A stretch of DNA of 64,000 nt from assembly GCF_020184175.1 (NCBI RefSeq), contig NC_065530.1, positions 80,453,260 to 80,517,259 of the forward strand, given 5' to 3'. This stretch comes from Aphis gossypii. Taxonomy: Eukaryota > Arthropoda > Insecta > Hemiptera > Aphididae. The notes under the pieces are model-generated. The model saw only the letters and a list, made by a program, of their open reading frames with translations. It had not been told where the DNA came from and did no database searches. Shown here in pieces: positions 27,971 through 41,200 of the stretch; the stretch's first letter is position 1; the number at the start of each line of letters is the position of its first letter. A program made the position numbers and the translations under genes.

Positions 27971-28583
27971 CTCATCTATACCACGATGCGGTGGCGGTGG
28001 AGGCGGGGAGACGAACCACCGCGCCGCCGCCGAGCGGGTCCTCGAACCAGTCCGGTGAACACGCGCGCGCCACAGTCGCCGCCGCACGCATCACACTATA
28101 GCTCGTTGCGAACCGACACGACAGTCGTCGCGAAAGCACACACGCTGTCAGACGTCTCTTGGCATTAATAAGAACAATTATAATACAGTCAAATAATTGT
28201 ACGCGATTCGCACAAAAAAAACGGCGGCGACATAATTTTAATATCGCGGCACGGCGACGGCGTCGTATAACGGTAAGAGCAGAAGGAATATCATTATACA
28301 ACGCAGACGGAGTGGACACTACACGACGACGCCGGAAGACGATGTGCGTGGACATTGTTGAATTATAGTGATCGATATTATTATAACATACGATATATGG
28401 AACCCGGAGTAACGGACCACCGAAGACATTCCAAAACGTTTCTTTTGGCGGATATGAGTGGTTGAACTTGGAAACTTTACACAAAAACACACACACGTCC
28501 GGCGCGAATAGAATACGATTCGCGCACCCGTCTGCAAGAGGAGCAGCGACAGCCGACTTCTCCGCACGATTACTTATCATCAG
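27971..28583 (+). promoter_or_regulatory. CpG-rich promoter region and probable non-coding exon 1 of the GH27 gene
   Basis: The base composition changes abruptly to CpG-rich (GGCGGTGGAGGCGGGG, GCGCCGCCGCCGAGCGGG). The block ends at 28583 with TCATCAG followed by GTAAAA, a good 5' splice site. The next acceptor on the + strand with suitable context is TTCGCAG at 32041, 8 nt before the GH27 start codon, so the simplest model is a non-coding first exon and a 3458-bp 5' intron. The transcription start is not resolved. The leader would contain short upstream reading frames. Joining this exon to the gene is inference from splice signals. Confidence 0.5.
28397..28465 (+). other. upstream ORF in the presumed GH27 leader
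   Basis: If the first exon spans this region, the leader carries an ATG at 28397 that opens a 22-codon frame closed by TGA at 28463-28465. From there to the splice donor at 28583, and on from 32042 to the GH27 ATG, there is no further ATG. An earlier eight-codon frame (MCVDIVEL) starts near 28338. Such frames often lower translation of the main frame; that effect is inferred only. Confidence 0.35.
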
Positions 28584-29012
28584 GTAAAAACCGTACATAT
28601 TAGAGGTGCCAGGTACATGATATATATCGTATAAACTAACCTGCCAAACGGTTACAACGTTTTTGTTATAAGTAGATTGATTTCCATTCCTAACCCTCGA
28701 ATTTAAAACATGATGTTTCTTTTTACGTTTCTATTCCGGACAACTCACCCCACCGACTTCAGCGCTCAACTCGAATCACGAACTACCTATTAAAATAAAT
28801 GATTGGCTACGACGACGAAATCGAGACAGTTATTATCTACTTGATGAACCCGAATTGAGCCATTTACCCCTCACGCACATTAATGTCATTGTCACTATAT
28901 ATCTATCTCCCATAATAATACAAACGTTAAGTGTAGGTATACTTATTATATTTTTTAATATATAACATTTAATTTAATATTAGCTGATATATACGAATAT
29001 TATACTTTACGT

Positions 29013-29324
29013 CAGTAGTTCTCAACCTTTTTTGATTCATGTCAGCTTTAACCACTAGAATCAAACAATGCGTTACCCTAACATATCAAAATAATAAACA
29101 ACCTTAACTGTACATTTTAAAATTATTCTATTATTAAAAAAAAAAAAAAAAAAAATTACAGTACACAAAAAAAAAACGTTTTAAACGTTAATATTAATAT
29201 GATTTTTTTCACAAAAATGTATTTATTTTTCTTTTCTCGTTGATTTTTCGTGTCACCCCTAAGCTGGATCCATGTCACCCTTAGGTAACATATCATCTTA
29301 GCTAACCTAGCTGAAAAACTGCTG
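29013..29324. mobile_element. hAT-like repeat remnant in the presumed 5' intron
   Basis: It starts with CAGTAGTTCTCAACCTTTTTT, a classic hAT-type end, and finishes with the imperfect reverse complement (GCTGAAAAACTGCTG). The interior contains a run of about 20 A and the paired phrases GTGTCACCCCTAAG / TGTCACCCTTAGG. No target duplication is visible, so the right boundary is uncertain. No coding capacity. Confidence 0.5.
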
Positions 29325-29506
29325 CATAATACTTGTACAAATATACACTATGTATATTATGTGTGGTTATTTCCTATAATTTATTCGAAATATTTATCGT
29401 GTTATATCGAAAAACTCGTCGATATCCGATGGCCATACTACCAATGAAAATATTATTATGGCTTATTTTATAATATAAAATAATATTATCATTCCATAAA
29501 TCCCCT

Positions 29507-29570
29507 AGCCTGCATATTTAGAATTTTTCTGCCCTTGGAACAATTATTTTGCCCCTCCCCTTCATCTATA
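29507..29570. repeat. fragment similar to the element at 59871-60761
   Basis: The phrase TTTAGAATTTTTCTGCCC...TTTTGCCCCTCCCC resembles the subterminal stretch near 60705-60732 (TTAGAATTTTCGCCCCTCC). It is probably a truncated copy of that family. Boundaries are not defined. Confidence 0.3.
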
Positions 29571-32041
29571 TAAATTAACACGTTTGTTACGTGTTTAACA
29601 GAAATAATAAATGTACAAAGTCATTGATGTTTTTATACTTTCAGTTAACTAAATAAAACAATCAATTTATTTTCATATATTGAGTAATGAGTATGAATGC
29701 CAGACCAGTTAGGATTAGCTAGTTCTTTAAAATCGCCACTATGTGATCAGAGGAGCGTTGTCCTTTTAAGTTCTGCTCTACGTCTTTTTTTTCATCTTCA
29801 TGATTCAAGTACTATTACACTTCTATTATAATTTTAGATTAGAAAAAAAACCATCCTCTGTAAATGAATTAGTTTTAAAATATTAACGCTCGCACCGTTC
29901 GAGTTGTTACATTCTATAGACCTACATAGTAACTACTTATAATTTGTAAGATGCAAGCACCACATGGTATAACTAATATACGCTTTGATATGTGTGAAAA
30001 TGACCGACATTTGAACGAAATAATTTGTGTTATACTTCTTGCATAGTTCTCGATGAAATATTATACTCGGCATTTATCTAGGCCCAATTTAGAAATAGAG
30101 AAAGTTTCAAGTCCATAAAGTTTCATTCTTCGGAACTTTGACAAGCGTTAAAAATAAAACATTTGTTCTAGCCACCAGAGACAGTTTTATTTATATTTTC
30201 TTTATGCAGGTGTATCGTTTGTTTATCTATATTACTATTGATTTTCAAAAAAAAACATGTGATCAATGACCGCGATTTAACGAAAACGTTAGCATTAAAC
30301 TATTATACTATATTTTTTTGAAAAGATTTTTGCATTATTTTCTTAGCTATATTTTAATGAGATGCAGGAAATACTCAGTAAAAACGTGTCAGCTGCGACT
30401 ATAAACAACGTCACCTGTCACCACGGAAAAAATAATTTTCACGTTAGTTCAACTTTTTCTGTAAACCACGTCTAATCGTCGTCTTTATTCCAAAGGATAT
30501 CATTGCACTAGATGCTCAATAGCTAGTCGATTAGGTTTAAGAACAATAAGAAACCATTTTCATAAAAATGTGATTTTCAGCTAGTTTGTTTACCTATATA
30601 TAATAACAAATAGCGTATTATAATTTTAGCACAATTCACATTTCCTGTACTATTATTTATACGAATTTGTTATAACTATAATAGATTAAATTCATCTTTG
30701 AAGCAAGGAATTATTAAAGTATATGATGTTTTATAACCAAAATATCAATGCCCTTATCTAGTTCTATGTATTAATGGTAACCAGTACTTTTAATAGTAAT
30801 AGTAACCTAACCTATGAATTTTAAGTCTGAAGCATACTATAATAATTGTACAATTTTAATATTTTTAAACATTTGCTATTATTACATTCGTACTTAAAAT
30901 TAAAACTAATCAATCTATAAGTAATCCGATTTTGTATTTATATTTCTAAACTATATATATATGACATATTTACAAATCATTTTAAAGTTTAAAGTTATTA
31001 AATGATTAACTGATGATCAATTCAATTTGTAACCTTCAAATGTAATATAACCGGTTAAATGCAGTCGATTGGTTCAGTGAACATATATTACTTCATTAGT
31101 AGATAATATTTATTTTATTATATAATAAAATGAATATCGGATTAAATTTATTCTTTTTTTTATTAATTAATTTTTTCAATTTCAAACTGTTAACATATTT
31201 TTTTTAAATATTAATTTTAATATAATTCTATATTTTATCCCTACACTGCCTATTATAAACATAGATATAAACCTAACATAGCTTATAGATTTGCAGATTT
31301 TTTTGAATATTTTAAAAATATTGGTTATATTACTATCATTAGTAATTACTTATTATACTTATTACATAATGTAATAATTAGTCATAACTCATAAGTTTAT
31401 TCAATTTCGATATATGACTTATAATATGCATAATAAAGGTAATTAAGTTATAATAATGCTACAATTTACGTTTGATCAACTTTAAATGTTAAGTTTTTAT
31501 TTACACAAACTTTAATATAATATAGTTAACTTAAAAATATTTGTTTATATTTTCCGAACTTTCAATACATATAATATAAATGACACGTTTAGCTTTCTAT
31601 TCAAATTGTATAACCTTTTAAACCCCGCATCTCATACATTGGAATTTACGATACAACCTGATAATGCTTACAAAAAATGTATAGTTGTCGAGTGATTGAG
31701 TGGTACGAAGTAAGTGTTTTGAATAAAATATTTTACAATATAATGATATCTTTGTTTAAATAATATACATTTCCTAAAATTGATAGTTGGTTTATTATAA
31801 TGAAGTAATAATATATACAATGACACAATGTAATCATTTATTACATAATATTTTATACAGTTAAATCATTAAGAATGTTTTAACACCCTAAACTCTAAAC
31901 TTTTAGTAAGTATTATTTAAAAATAAATTTTAAATATTAAAACCATCCTTATTTGACTGACAACATTTTATAATATTTTTATGTAAAAAAAAAAAAAAAA
32001 TACCGCGTAATTAATGGTACATGATTTTGTTATATTCGCAG
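29571..32041 (+). other. rest of the presumed 5' intron, no gene seen
   Basis: A/T-rich sequence between the repeat remnants and the acceptor at 32040-32041. A long A-run lies just upstream of the acceptor (about 31985-32000). No other exon or RNA gene was recognised. Confidence 0.45.
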
Positions 32042-32049
32042 ATAACAAT

Positions 32050-32213
32050 ATGGCAGCTTATCAATGGATAACAGCATTAACGGTGTTCCAATTGCTGACA
32101 AGCAGTTTTTGTCTGGAAAACGGTTTAGCTAGGACACCTCCTATGGGATGGTTAGCGTGGGAGAGATTTAGATGCAATACTGATTGCAAAAACGATCCTG
32201 ACAATTGTATAAG
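32050..32213 (+). CDS. NAGA: GH27 coding exon 1: signal peptide and start of barrel
   Basis: Codes residues 1-54 plus two bases of codon 55. It holds the signal peptide, the family opening ARTPPMGWLAWERFRCNTDC and the cysteines at 42, 46 and 53. The donor is AAG|GTAACA, phase 2; the split codon becomes Ser55 when joined to exon 2, giving NCISEKLF, as in the family. Confidence 0.93.
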
Positions 32214-35200
32214 GTAACATTAATAGTTCATAATATAAATAAATAAAAACTAAATAATATGCTATTAAGATTTTATAAGACACAAATAAGTTTGTGGTAA
32301 TGTGGTATGTTTATAGACCAAATCGTAATGCAAACACTTAGTAGCTTATTAGTTATTACTTATATTAATCGGTTATTCGGTTATGTTTATTTTTACTGGT
32401 CAAATAGAATCAACAATATTTTATAATAATTTAAATACTACTAGATTTCTATCCGGATGTTAATTATCATTAGATGAATATTAAAGTGAATTTAATATAA
32501 CTCGAAGAGCGAAATTATTTTTTAAATTGAATACTGTGTATCTAATAAATTACACAAAATGTAATTTAATATTACGCGTTCCCTGATCATCGTAAATAGG
32601 TTATCTAATTTTGTCAATTGCGTGTTCAGATGTCAATGATATTATTGTTAGCTTTTTTCTAAAATTTCTTTTTTTCGGATTTGCCAACATTATAATTTTC
32701 GATACTTTCCAAACAGAAATTTCTCACTAGAAACCAATAGGTACCGTGTTTATTGTGGTAATCTACGTCAACTAAACGGAAACAAACCACGAAATCAATG
32801 AAAGGTGACAATCAGCAGCTATTGCATTAATATAATATTATGTACGTTAAATGCCGATCACCAATTATTAGTCATTATATTATGCATTATGCACAGTTTC
32901 ATATAAATGATAATAGAACGGGCGGCGGCTCTTGTCTACTGCAGACGACAGTAGCCGAAAACACCAATAGCACAACAAAATACTCCATGCGCAACCTCGT
33001 CAAATTGTAAACTAGTTAAAAATCAGACGTAACAAAAGTCAAGGCCAGATACATATTGTGATATATGTGTATGTATAATAATTCCTACGGTAGTTATTAT
33101 ATCCGATTGAGGATGCACCAAGTACAAATAATGTATCAAGTACAAGAACACATTACAACAACGAAAACAATGCGTTCATGACATTCGTCCTCGGAAATTC
33201 GGTAAAAACTGCTAATTAATAATTATGGGTTGAAGATAATTTGAATTAATGAGCCAAAAGCACGTTTTAATCGTAATATCCTCGTCGTCAATGTGGAGGC
33301 TACAAAGTATAGATATATGTATAGTGCACTCAACTCTACAACAATGATGCCCCGAAACTCAAAACTATAGTCCAGCCTGCATGCAGCAATTCAAGTATAT
33401 TATCTAGACGTTTTATACAACCTACCTACCTACCTATATATATATATATAAATAATTGTGAATAAATGATGTCGTTTATTTTTTTTATTGCAATAATTAG
33501 CCTAGATTTTGTCATCAGATTTTTTTCTCATCTACTGAATTTGTCAAGGTACGTAAATCGTCGTGTAACGATTACTGATGAAGGAAACAATCGCGATCTG
33601 CTAAATGTTATTCGGTTACGCAACGTACCGATACCGAGAGGCTGCAATATATATATATGTATTATTATGTTTAAGACACAAACAGGGAATCGATTGTTCT
33701 GCCCTACGATCTGGCCCAGAAAACTGGTATTGCAGCTGTATATTGCATATTTGCACCTACATACAATATATCCCTCCTGTGGTTTACCGATAGTAAAAAT
33801 ATCTATAATTATTTTTATCTCTGCGTTCGTATAGGTACGTAACAAATACTTAATAATAACACATTGACTGGCTCGACGTCACGATTTTAAGTAAAAAAAA
33901 AAAGAGATCACGACAAAAACGTGCGTGGGTTGGTATGTATACTATGTATAGATTTATAATATATATTGTACACGATGTATGTGCGTTTTATAGTTCGCCC
34001 CCTTAAATGTTTATAAGGATATGAACTGTTTTACACAATTAATGGTGAATATGGTAAAAGTTACTGTGTGGTCGTGTGGAGTCAGCAGAAATCAATATGG
34101 TAGTATATTACGTGGAGCCGTTACACGATATTTATTATTCGGAATGAAAAAATTCAGCGGTCGTTGATGAGTTTTGAAATATCTTTTTGAAATTTATGCG
34201 TAGAATAAAAAAATAACAACGACTCAATAGGGCCAAGAGGAGACCTCGGTATCCGCGGGGATGACCATATTTCCAATGAGGTGGATGTCGGATGATTAAC
34301 GTGGTCGGTCATCATAATTTTATTTTCATCTATTTCAACTATTTTTAAGGGTCTTTATTATAAGGGTACGAGTAAGGAATGATTATTACACATTGAACAA
34401 GTTGAGACGATTTTTTATGCTGCTGTACTATTGTAAATCAAAAATAAAAGCTTGATTTCATTATTTAAAGGTTAATACTGAATACTTACGTATTATGGGT
34501 ACCATTTTCGATCCCATCAAATTTTAAATCAACTATGGAAATCAGAATATTTCAAACATATATGCTATCTACATAGTTGTATATAGTACATAGTTTAGCT
34601 GCCTATATATTATGATGCAGTCGGAGAACTCTTTGATATGGAATAGTATTCCTTTTGTTTTCGTATTTTTTTTCTTCTCAGTTTTACGTTCAGGTTTTAC
34701 GCATGTTCCGCCGTAATGATTATTTTGGACGGGGACCTCTTCGATTGGAATTAGTCAAAAAAAAGTGCATATATATGGTGCAGTCACGATTCGGTACCAC
34801 ACGCTGCGGCCGGTTGAACTCTGTTCCTGAAACATTCTTAGAAAACCTAGTTTTTGTTACTGTTTTTTTCGACACGAAAAGGGCATGGAAAGAACGCACC
34901 GTGGCAGACTATTATGTCGCACTTAATCGCGTTGTAGGGTCGAACTCAGACCTTGAACCGAACTGGATAAATATATATAATAACATTATAGACGTCATAC
35001 ACAAAGTGTTCGAATTCTCCTTTTATAAAATTATAATAATAACAACAACAACAACGCTCGTGTGTCCTCCTTATTGATTATTGTTATACAGACTAAAGTG
35101 ACAGCAAAATGGTATGCGCACACATCATTGAAATTATTATTACAGACAGATTATTATTATTATTATTATTATTTTGGGGTTTTTGTGGTGGTTCTAGGTC

Positions 35201-38200
35201 GCTATATACGCTAGATTAATTTTGTGTATCGCATGCTACGGAAACGCCAGACACATCGAGTTGTATAGTGACAAACTGACAAACACTAGTTCTTGCACTT
35301 GATTATGTCAGCGTTGACGACGGAAATACGTTAATAAAAAATTAAAAAATTATTATATTGTACTTAAATTAGAAAATATAGTTATCATTTAGATCATAAT
35401 GAAAACATTGTCTTCTTGTTCTTAATTTTTCGTCAAAATATTATTTAAAAGTTTGTTTTACAATTTGTTCAAGTATGTATATTGCACAGAGTTTTATTTA
35501 TCATTTATTATTAATTTACACTAATGTATTGTTTCATGTTATACTCGATAACGTCTATTAACTATTATTTTTACGAAAAACGAAATTGAATTTTGTTCTA
35601 TGGATATACTAATATATATACCTAGTATAGGTTTAATAAATAATATAGTTAATTTCAACTCTGACATTTTAAATTGATCCAATAATATCCAGTGGAATTT
35701 CCGACTTGGTGAACAGAAAACGGTCATACGGAAGTAATTCAAAATAAACTACGAATAATCAATTTCGACCGTGCTTTGTACACATATATAATCTACGCGA
35801 TACATTAACGTTTTTGGAAAACCAATTACCACTCCAGTACAAAATTGGTGACGAATTATTAATTCTATTTATCTATAGTATAAATAATCTTGTGGGTCGA
35901 ATTCGGTGCAAATAACGCCATTAAACTCAATCAAGTGCCTCGGTTGAAAAGTAAAGATTTATATAAAATAGCGTACACCCGCTGCGTGCAATACACACAC
36001 TTATTGTTTTGTAGACTGAGTGTTGACACTTTTAAACATCACGTTGCTCAGTTATTATCCAAAGAGTCGAATTATGACTGTGAACTCAACAAAAAAAAAG
36101 TTATAAATCGATTTCATCAAGACGACTGAGAACAAAGTGTTATTATATATATTGTACAGGACGTTATAATAATATACAACAGTAAGGTTGTCCGTGTAAT
36201 TATATGTAGCTAGATAAATAGCAGAAATTACTATGAACTTCATTGTCTATATTTTGCGTATATATTATATGCTGGAGCCGATATAATTAATACTTGCCAA
36301 GAGAATAATCTTATTACAGAATCTATAATATGTTTGCATGTTTAAAAATTAACTCATTTAATAATTACTCGAAAGCAATTACTTCTAGAGTACGCCAAGT
36401 TTGTGTACAAAATGTATTCAAAAGTTATAAAAACCTTGGTAATTGAAAAAACGATGTGGTATAATATGAAATTTTCGAAAATTTTAAGTACACCTAATAC
36501 CATATTATGACGAAGAGAGATTTTCACAAAAAATATGTATACTTAAAGTACGAATACATAAAAGACTTTATGTTAATAAAAGTACAAAAAGTATTACTGA
36601 TATTATAAAACTTATATTGTGCGTGCTTTTTCGTTTTAAATTATAATATTATTATATTTTCGTATAATAAATATAATAATGATTCAAAGTCAAATGTTGT
36701 ATTATCATTGTCTGTTTTGTGTTTGTATACAGCGAGAAACTCTTTAGGACCATGACAGACCTTGTGATATCCGAAGGGTACGCTGCTGTCGGCTATGAGT
36801 ACATAAATGTGGATGACTGTTGGTTGGACTTTGCAAGGACGTACGACGGTAGACTACAGCCTGATGCTAAACGGTTCCCCAGAGGAATGGCTGACCTATC
36901 CGAATACGTGAGTACTTGCCTACACAACTTATATACTTATTATCCATTAAATAGTGATAATTTACGGTTTATGCACTATAAATGTATTAAAGGTTTTTGT
37001 ATAATAATGAGTATTGAGTACACGCCTACAAATTCAGATAACGAGATAGCTATATAAAATTAATACGATATATTATAATATCGTAAAAAAATATAAATAA
37101 TTGACTTTATGTAAAAATTTGAGATTTAATATTAAACTTTCATAATCTACTAAAAGTATCATGAAACAATATTATATTGTACAATCTTATTCAATTAAAA
37201 ATTAAAATAATTAAATCTTAGCGGTTTTAGTGAAATAAAATGTTCTTAATATACCTACCTAGGTTAAAGATACATAAAAATAAAACTATTGCCCTACCAA
37301 ATTAAGCAACTGAAAATAAGAATAAAAATTGTATAAAATATGCAAATCGAACGTCTTTTTTCAAAATTTTATTTTTGTAATTACTTACTATGCTTCTATT
37401 TCCATTGTTGTATTTGAAGTAATAACAATTCGTTAACTTGTAAATTACTTATCGTCACATGTATCGTATTTGTTATTCTTGTTTCATAAAACTGTTTCCA
37501 TGTCCTAATAAATCTAAATATAATCGACGTTTTAGTGTATATTATAATGGTTCGTATCCAATATCGGTCACACATCCTTGATTAGTGACGATAAAGGTAT
37601 ATAATATTGTTTGGAGTAAAAAAAAATCATTAATATTAGTGTTACATTTTTATTGTTCTCAGTTTCGAACAAAATCTCAAATTTATAACCATTTATAAAG
37701 AATAATTGCACAAAGTATTATAGTCTCAAAGTTTGCTACGACACTGGTGATTATTATGTATACAGAGAGGATAAAGTTCGTATTTCATTTTATTGTATTT
37801 TATTTATTACATATTACATAACTTAAACTTTTATATGAGAGCGAATAAAAAGATAAAACTTAGTATTCCATTTTAGTCTATATGTAAAGATATTATGTTA
37901 AGCTTTTGAACATAACAATATATATAATTTATAATTCAAAATTCGTAACCAATAGCCGCCAAAATATATCGATGAAGTAAAATTAATGCACTTTTAAAAG
38001 ATTGAAATCCATACACGAACGAATGTTTCTACATTAAATTAAATTGTTAGAATTTAGGTTACGATAATGTGTCTGTGGTTTACTTTTATTTTTTTTTTTT
38101 TTTGTATATCTTCAATTATTGCAGTCTGTACAAATCGAATAACTTTTGACCATTCTTATACTAAGTACTAGACGTGTAAAATACGTTCTAATTATTATTA

Positions 38201-41200
38201 ATTTCACGATTTGTTTGTTAAACATGCAAGCGTACATTAATTATGATTCTTTTAATGGTTCTATCGATTTTTTTTAATAACTACGCCACTTTAATAAAAC
38301 GTGTTTAACGGTTCACGACTTGAAAAAAATTCTTTTTCGAGCGATTTTAATATTATCTCATTTATGAATTATGTATATACATTAACATTATTATAGAATA
38401 TTGTCTTACATAATACTTAAGACGTTAACGCACGAATAGAGTGAAAAAAAAATTCCATTACATATTTTATTGTCTTTCTCAATTTCTACATTGAATTATT
38501 AATTATAATATAACTACAACAATTTAACTCACGTTTGCCCTTATTATCAATTAACTGAGTTTTATGTGTTTATTATTTGTACATAATATATATGTTGTAT
38601 GCATTAATTACTCAAGATGTTGTTATTATATCTAGTGCAGTAATTACTAATTGTGTGTATACGTATAGGTATACCTAATATAGTTTGAAAGCCAAATTAT
38701 GCTACTCGTACATGTAGTGTACAATGTACATATGTAATATATATGTTATAAAACAATGGGGAATGTCAATTTTTAACTGAAAAAAGTAATGAAAATTTAT
38801 TAACAATAAGAGCAAAAAAAAATAATTTTAACCAGGGCGTGACAATGATGCGACTAATTTGAAAAAAAAAACTGTTACGACGACAGGACGTGTGATGTGC
38901 GTTGGTAGGTATCTTATTCGAAATATTCGTCATTCTTTATGCAATCTTTTTCAACGATAAATGGCAACAATCTGTTCAGTCTTTTACTATAATAAACATA
39001 ATAATATAAACTCAAATACATTATATAGTAATCTGTATAATGTATATAGTTATACAGTGACTACTTAACACACGCAAATCGATCATTTAACCGATGAATT
39101 TCGAGTCACGTATGTCGTATATTAATTATTAAAATATTTTCAGTAATTATTGAATTGTGCAAACGAAAAGTAGGTACTTCAGTAATAACAAATTTTCGTT
39201 CATATAACACAGTCGTTATAGTACCTAATCTTTTTACGCACCGTATTGCTCAACGCAACGACCATTATATTAATCATAATACTTCATTTATAGTAATAAC
39301 AATAATAACGATAACAATAACAATAATAATAATAGTAACGACGACAGGTGCAACAGGAACAGTGTCAGACAACATTCCCAATACGTACCGATGTTTGAGG
39401 TAAAATTAAACCTAGGTATATAAAATATGAACACAACTACAACGCCTACAACAAAAGTCTATAATATTATGTTTAAGTAAACCACTTATGACTTTAATTG
39501 TGTGGATAAGTGACGGCCATTTTTAATATAGATAAGTAGAGTATAAAATACAACTTTTTCGTATCTTTTACTTTCGGTATACACATTTTTTTTCCAATAA
39601 TAAAAATCCGATACCACCCGATTCATATACAATACAACATGCTAACGTTGTTGAATAGTTACTTAAATCCGTATAATTATCACGCGCTTGAAGAATTAAA
39701 TTAATGATACTCTCCTGCATAATTTTATAAGGTATTATATTTATACGATGGTAGACAAACGAATTGCGCGTGCAAATTATCTTTCTTTTCGATACAAGTA
39801 CCCAACTATGTTATTATACTTACACTCAATGAATCATAATCGTGAACTTTAAATTTTGATGTATTCGATTTCATTGCGCGCGTCTAATGTAATAATAATT
39901 GTATAATAAGTAGCACGCCTTATCTCGACTGGAGTTAGTACTTTAGTAGAGGTGGTTCGTTTAAGACGACGTTTAAGCTGCGTTTTCACAGCCGACAGCG
40001 CTATAATTGTCATAGAATAGTAATTGAGCAAATAAAATATTTAAAAGTCAACACTAAGACTTGTGGATTTTAATCACTTTTCAAAACACCTACTCGAGTT
40101 ACTTAACCTCCTTTCTTCTCTGTGTTTTACGTATACAACTTTTGAAACGCTTTTAGTCGTGAAGCTCTTAACATTTGACAAGTTTAGCGCTATTTCTTTA
40201 CACCATTTACACGTAAACTAACCTTCCAGTTCTGGCTAATGGTTATCTACAATCTATATAAGTAATATGCACTTTCAACTTAAGTTTTTACATGATATTA
40301 AATTTTTCAAACGGTTATCCAACCTTATTAATGCCAAATAGTAAATATATATTTTAACAGAATTCGTATATGTTCAATAATTATAACATTCTAAAAGCTT
40401 TTCAACGCTCGTTATGACGCTGTATTGGTTTATCTCATGCATTATTGTTTATAAATGCGCAATAGTGATAATAATATTAATAATTATTATTAATTATACG
40501 TATAGATTGTTATGAAAACATTATTGACTCGTTATACCAATGCGTATTCTTATGATAATTAAACAGAATACCGATAATAGATAAAGACAATTTAACACTT
40601 ACATTTTTTCATTAGGTCATCTGGGTCAATAGGCGTATATAAATACAGGTACATAATATGCGTTTTAAACTCTTAACAATGGTTGTCTGTAAAAGAAAAA
40701 AAATAATTATCGCAAATTTAATAACCTAGTTTGAAGAGCGTTTAAATGTTTTTTAAACATATTATTTACAATTTAATATAATATGGGATTAGTCATTATT
40801 ACATATGTTATTATTATAGTTCTTTAATTTCAATAAAAGTAATTCAGTATTTATACATATACAATGATAAATAATTTAGGCACGGTTCTCGTGCAAATCA
40901 CGATTTAAAAGTTATTAATACCTTAATAAATACATTGACACATTGTACGATAACTAACTAGGTACATGATATCTATATGTAAGTTATAAGTGCAAAAAAA
41001 AAATATGCTAGGCTAGTTGCTGTATTTATTTATTATACTGGAATGAACCATAACGTAATTTTTTAAACTCCTCGTTTTCAAAACTAATTCTCCATAAAAT
41101 ACATATTATTTGTATTGAAATATAAACTACATGTATTATAATAAACGACGCTATCCATAAAAATTATAAAAAAATATATTATTTTAAATTTTAAAATCAA

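Noticed and set aside
27972..28598. 208-codon open frame on the - strand, the longest in the window
   Set aside because: It lies in the CpG-rich block, where stop codons are rare; it is rich in Arg/Ala runs, has no recognisable domain and is antisense to the presumed first exon.
32014..32049. Upstream in-frame ATG for the GH27 protein
   Set aside because: It would put twelve residues ahead of a normal signal peptide, and a good splice acceptor at 32041 would remove it. ATG 32050 is preferred.
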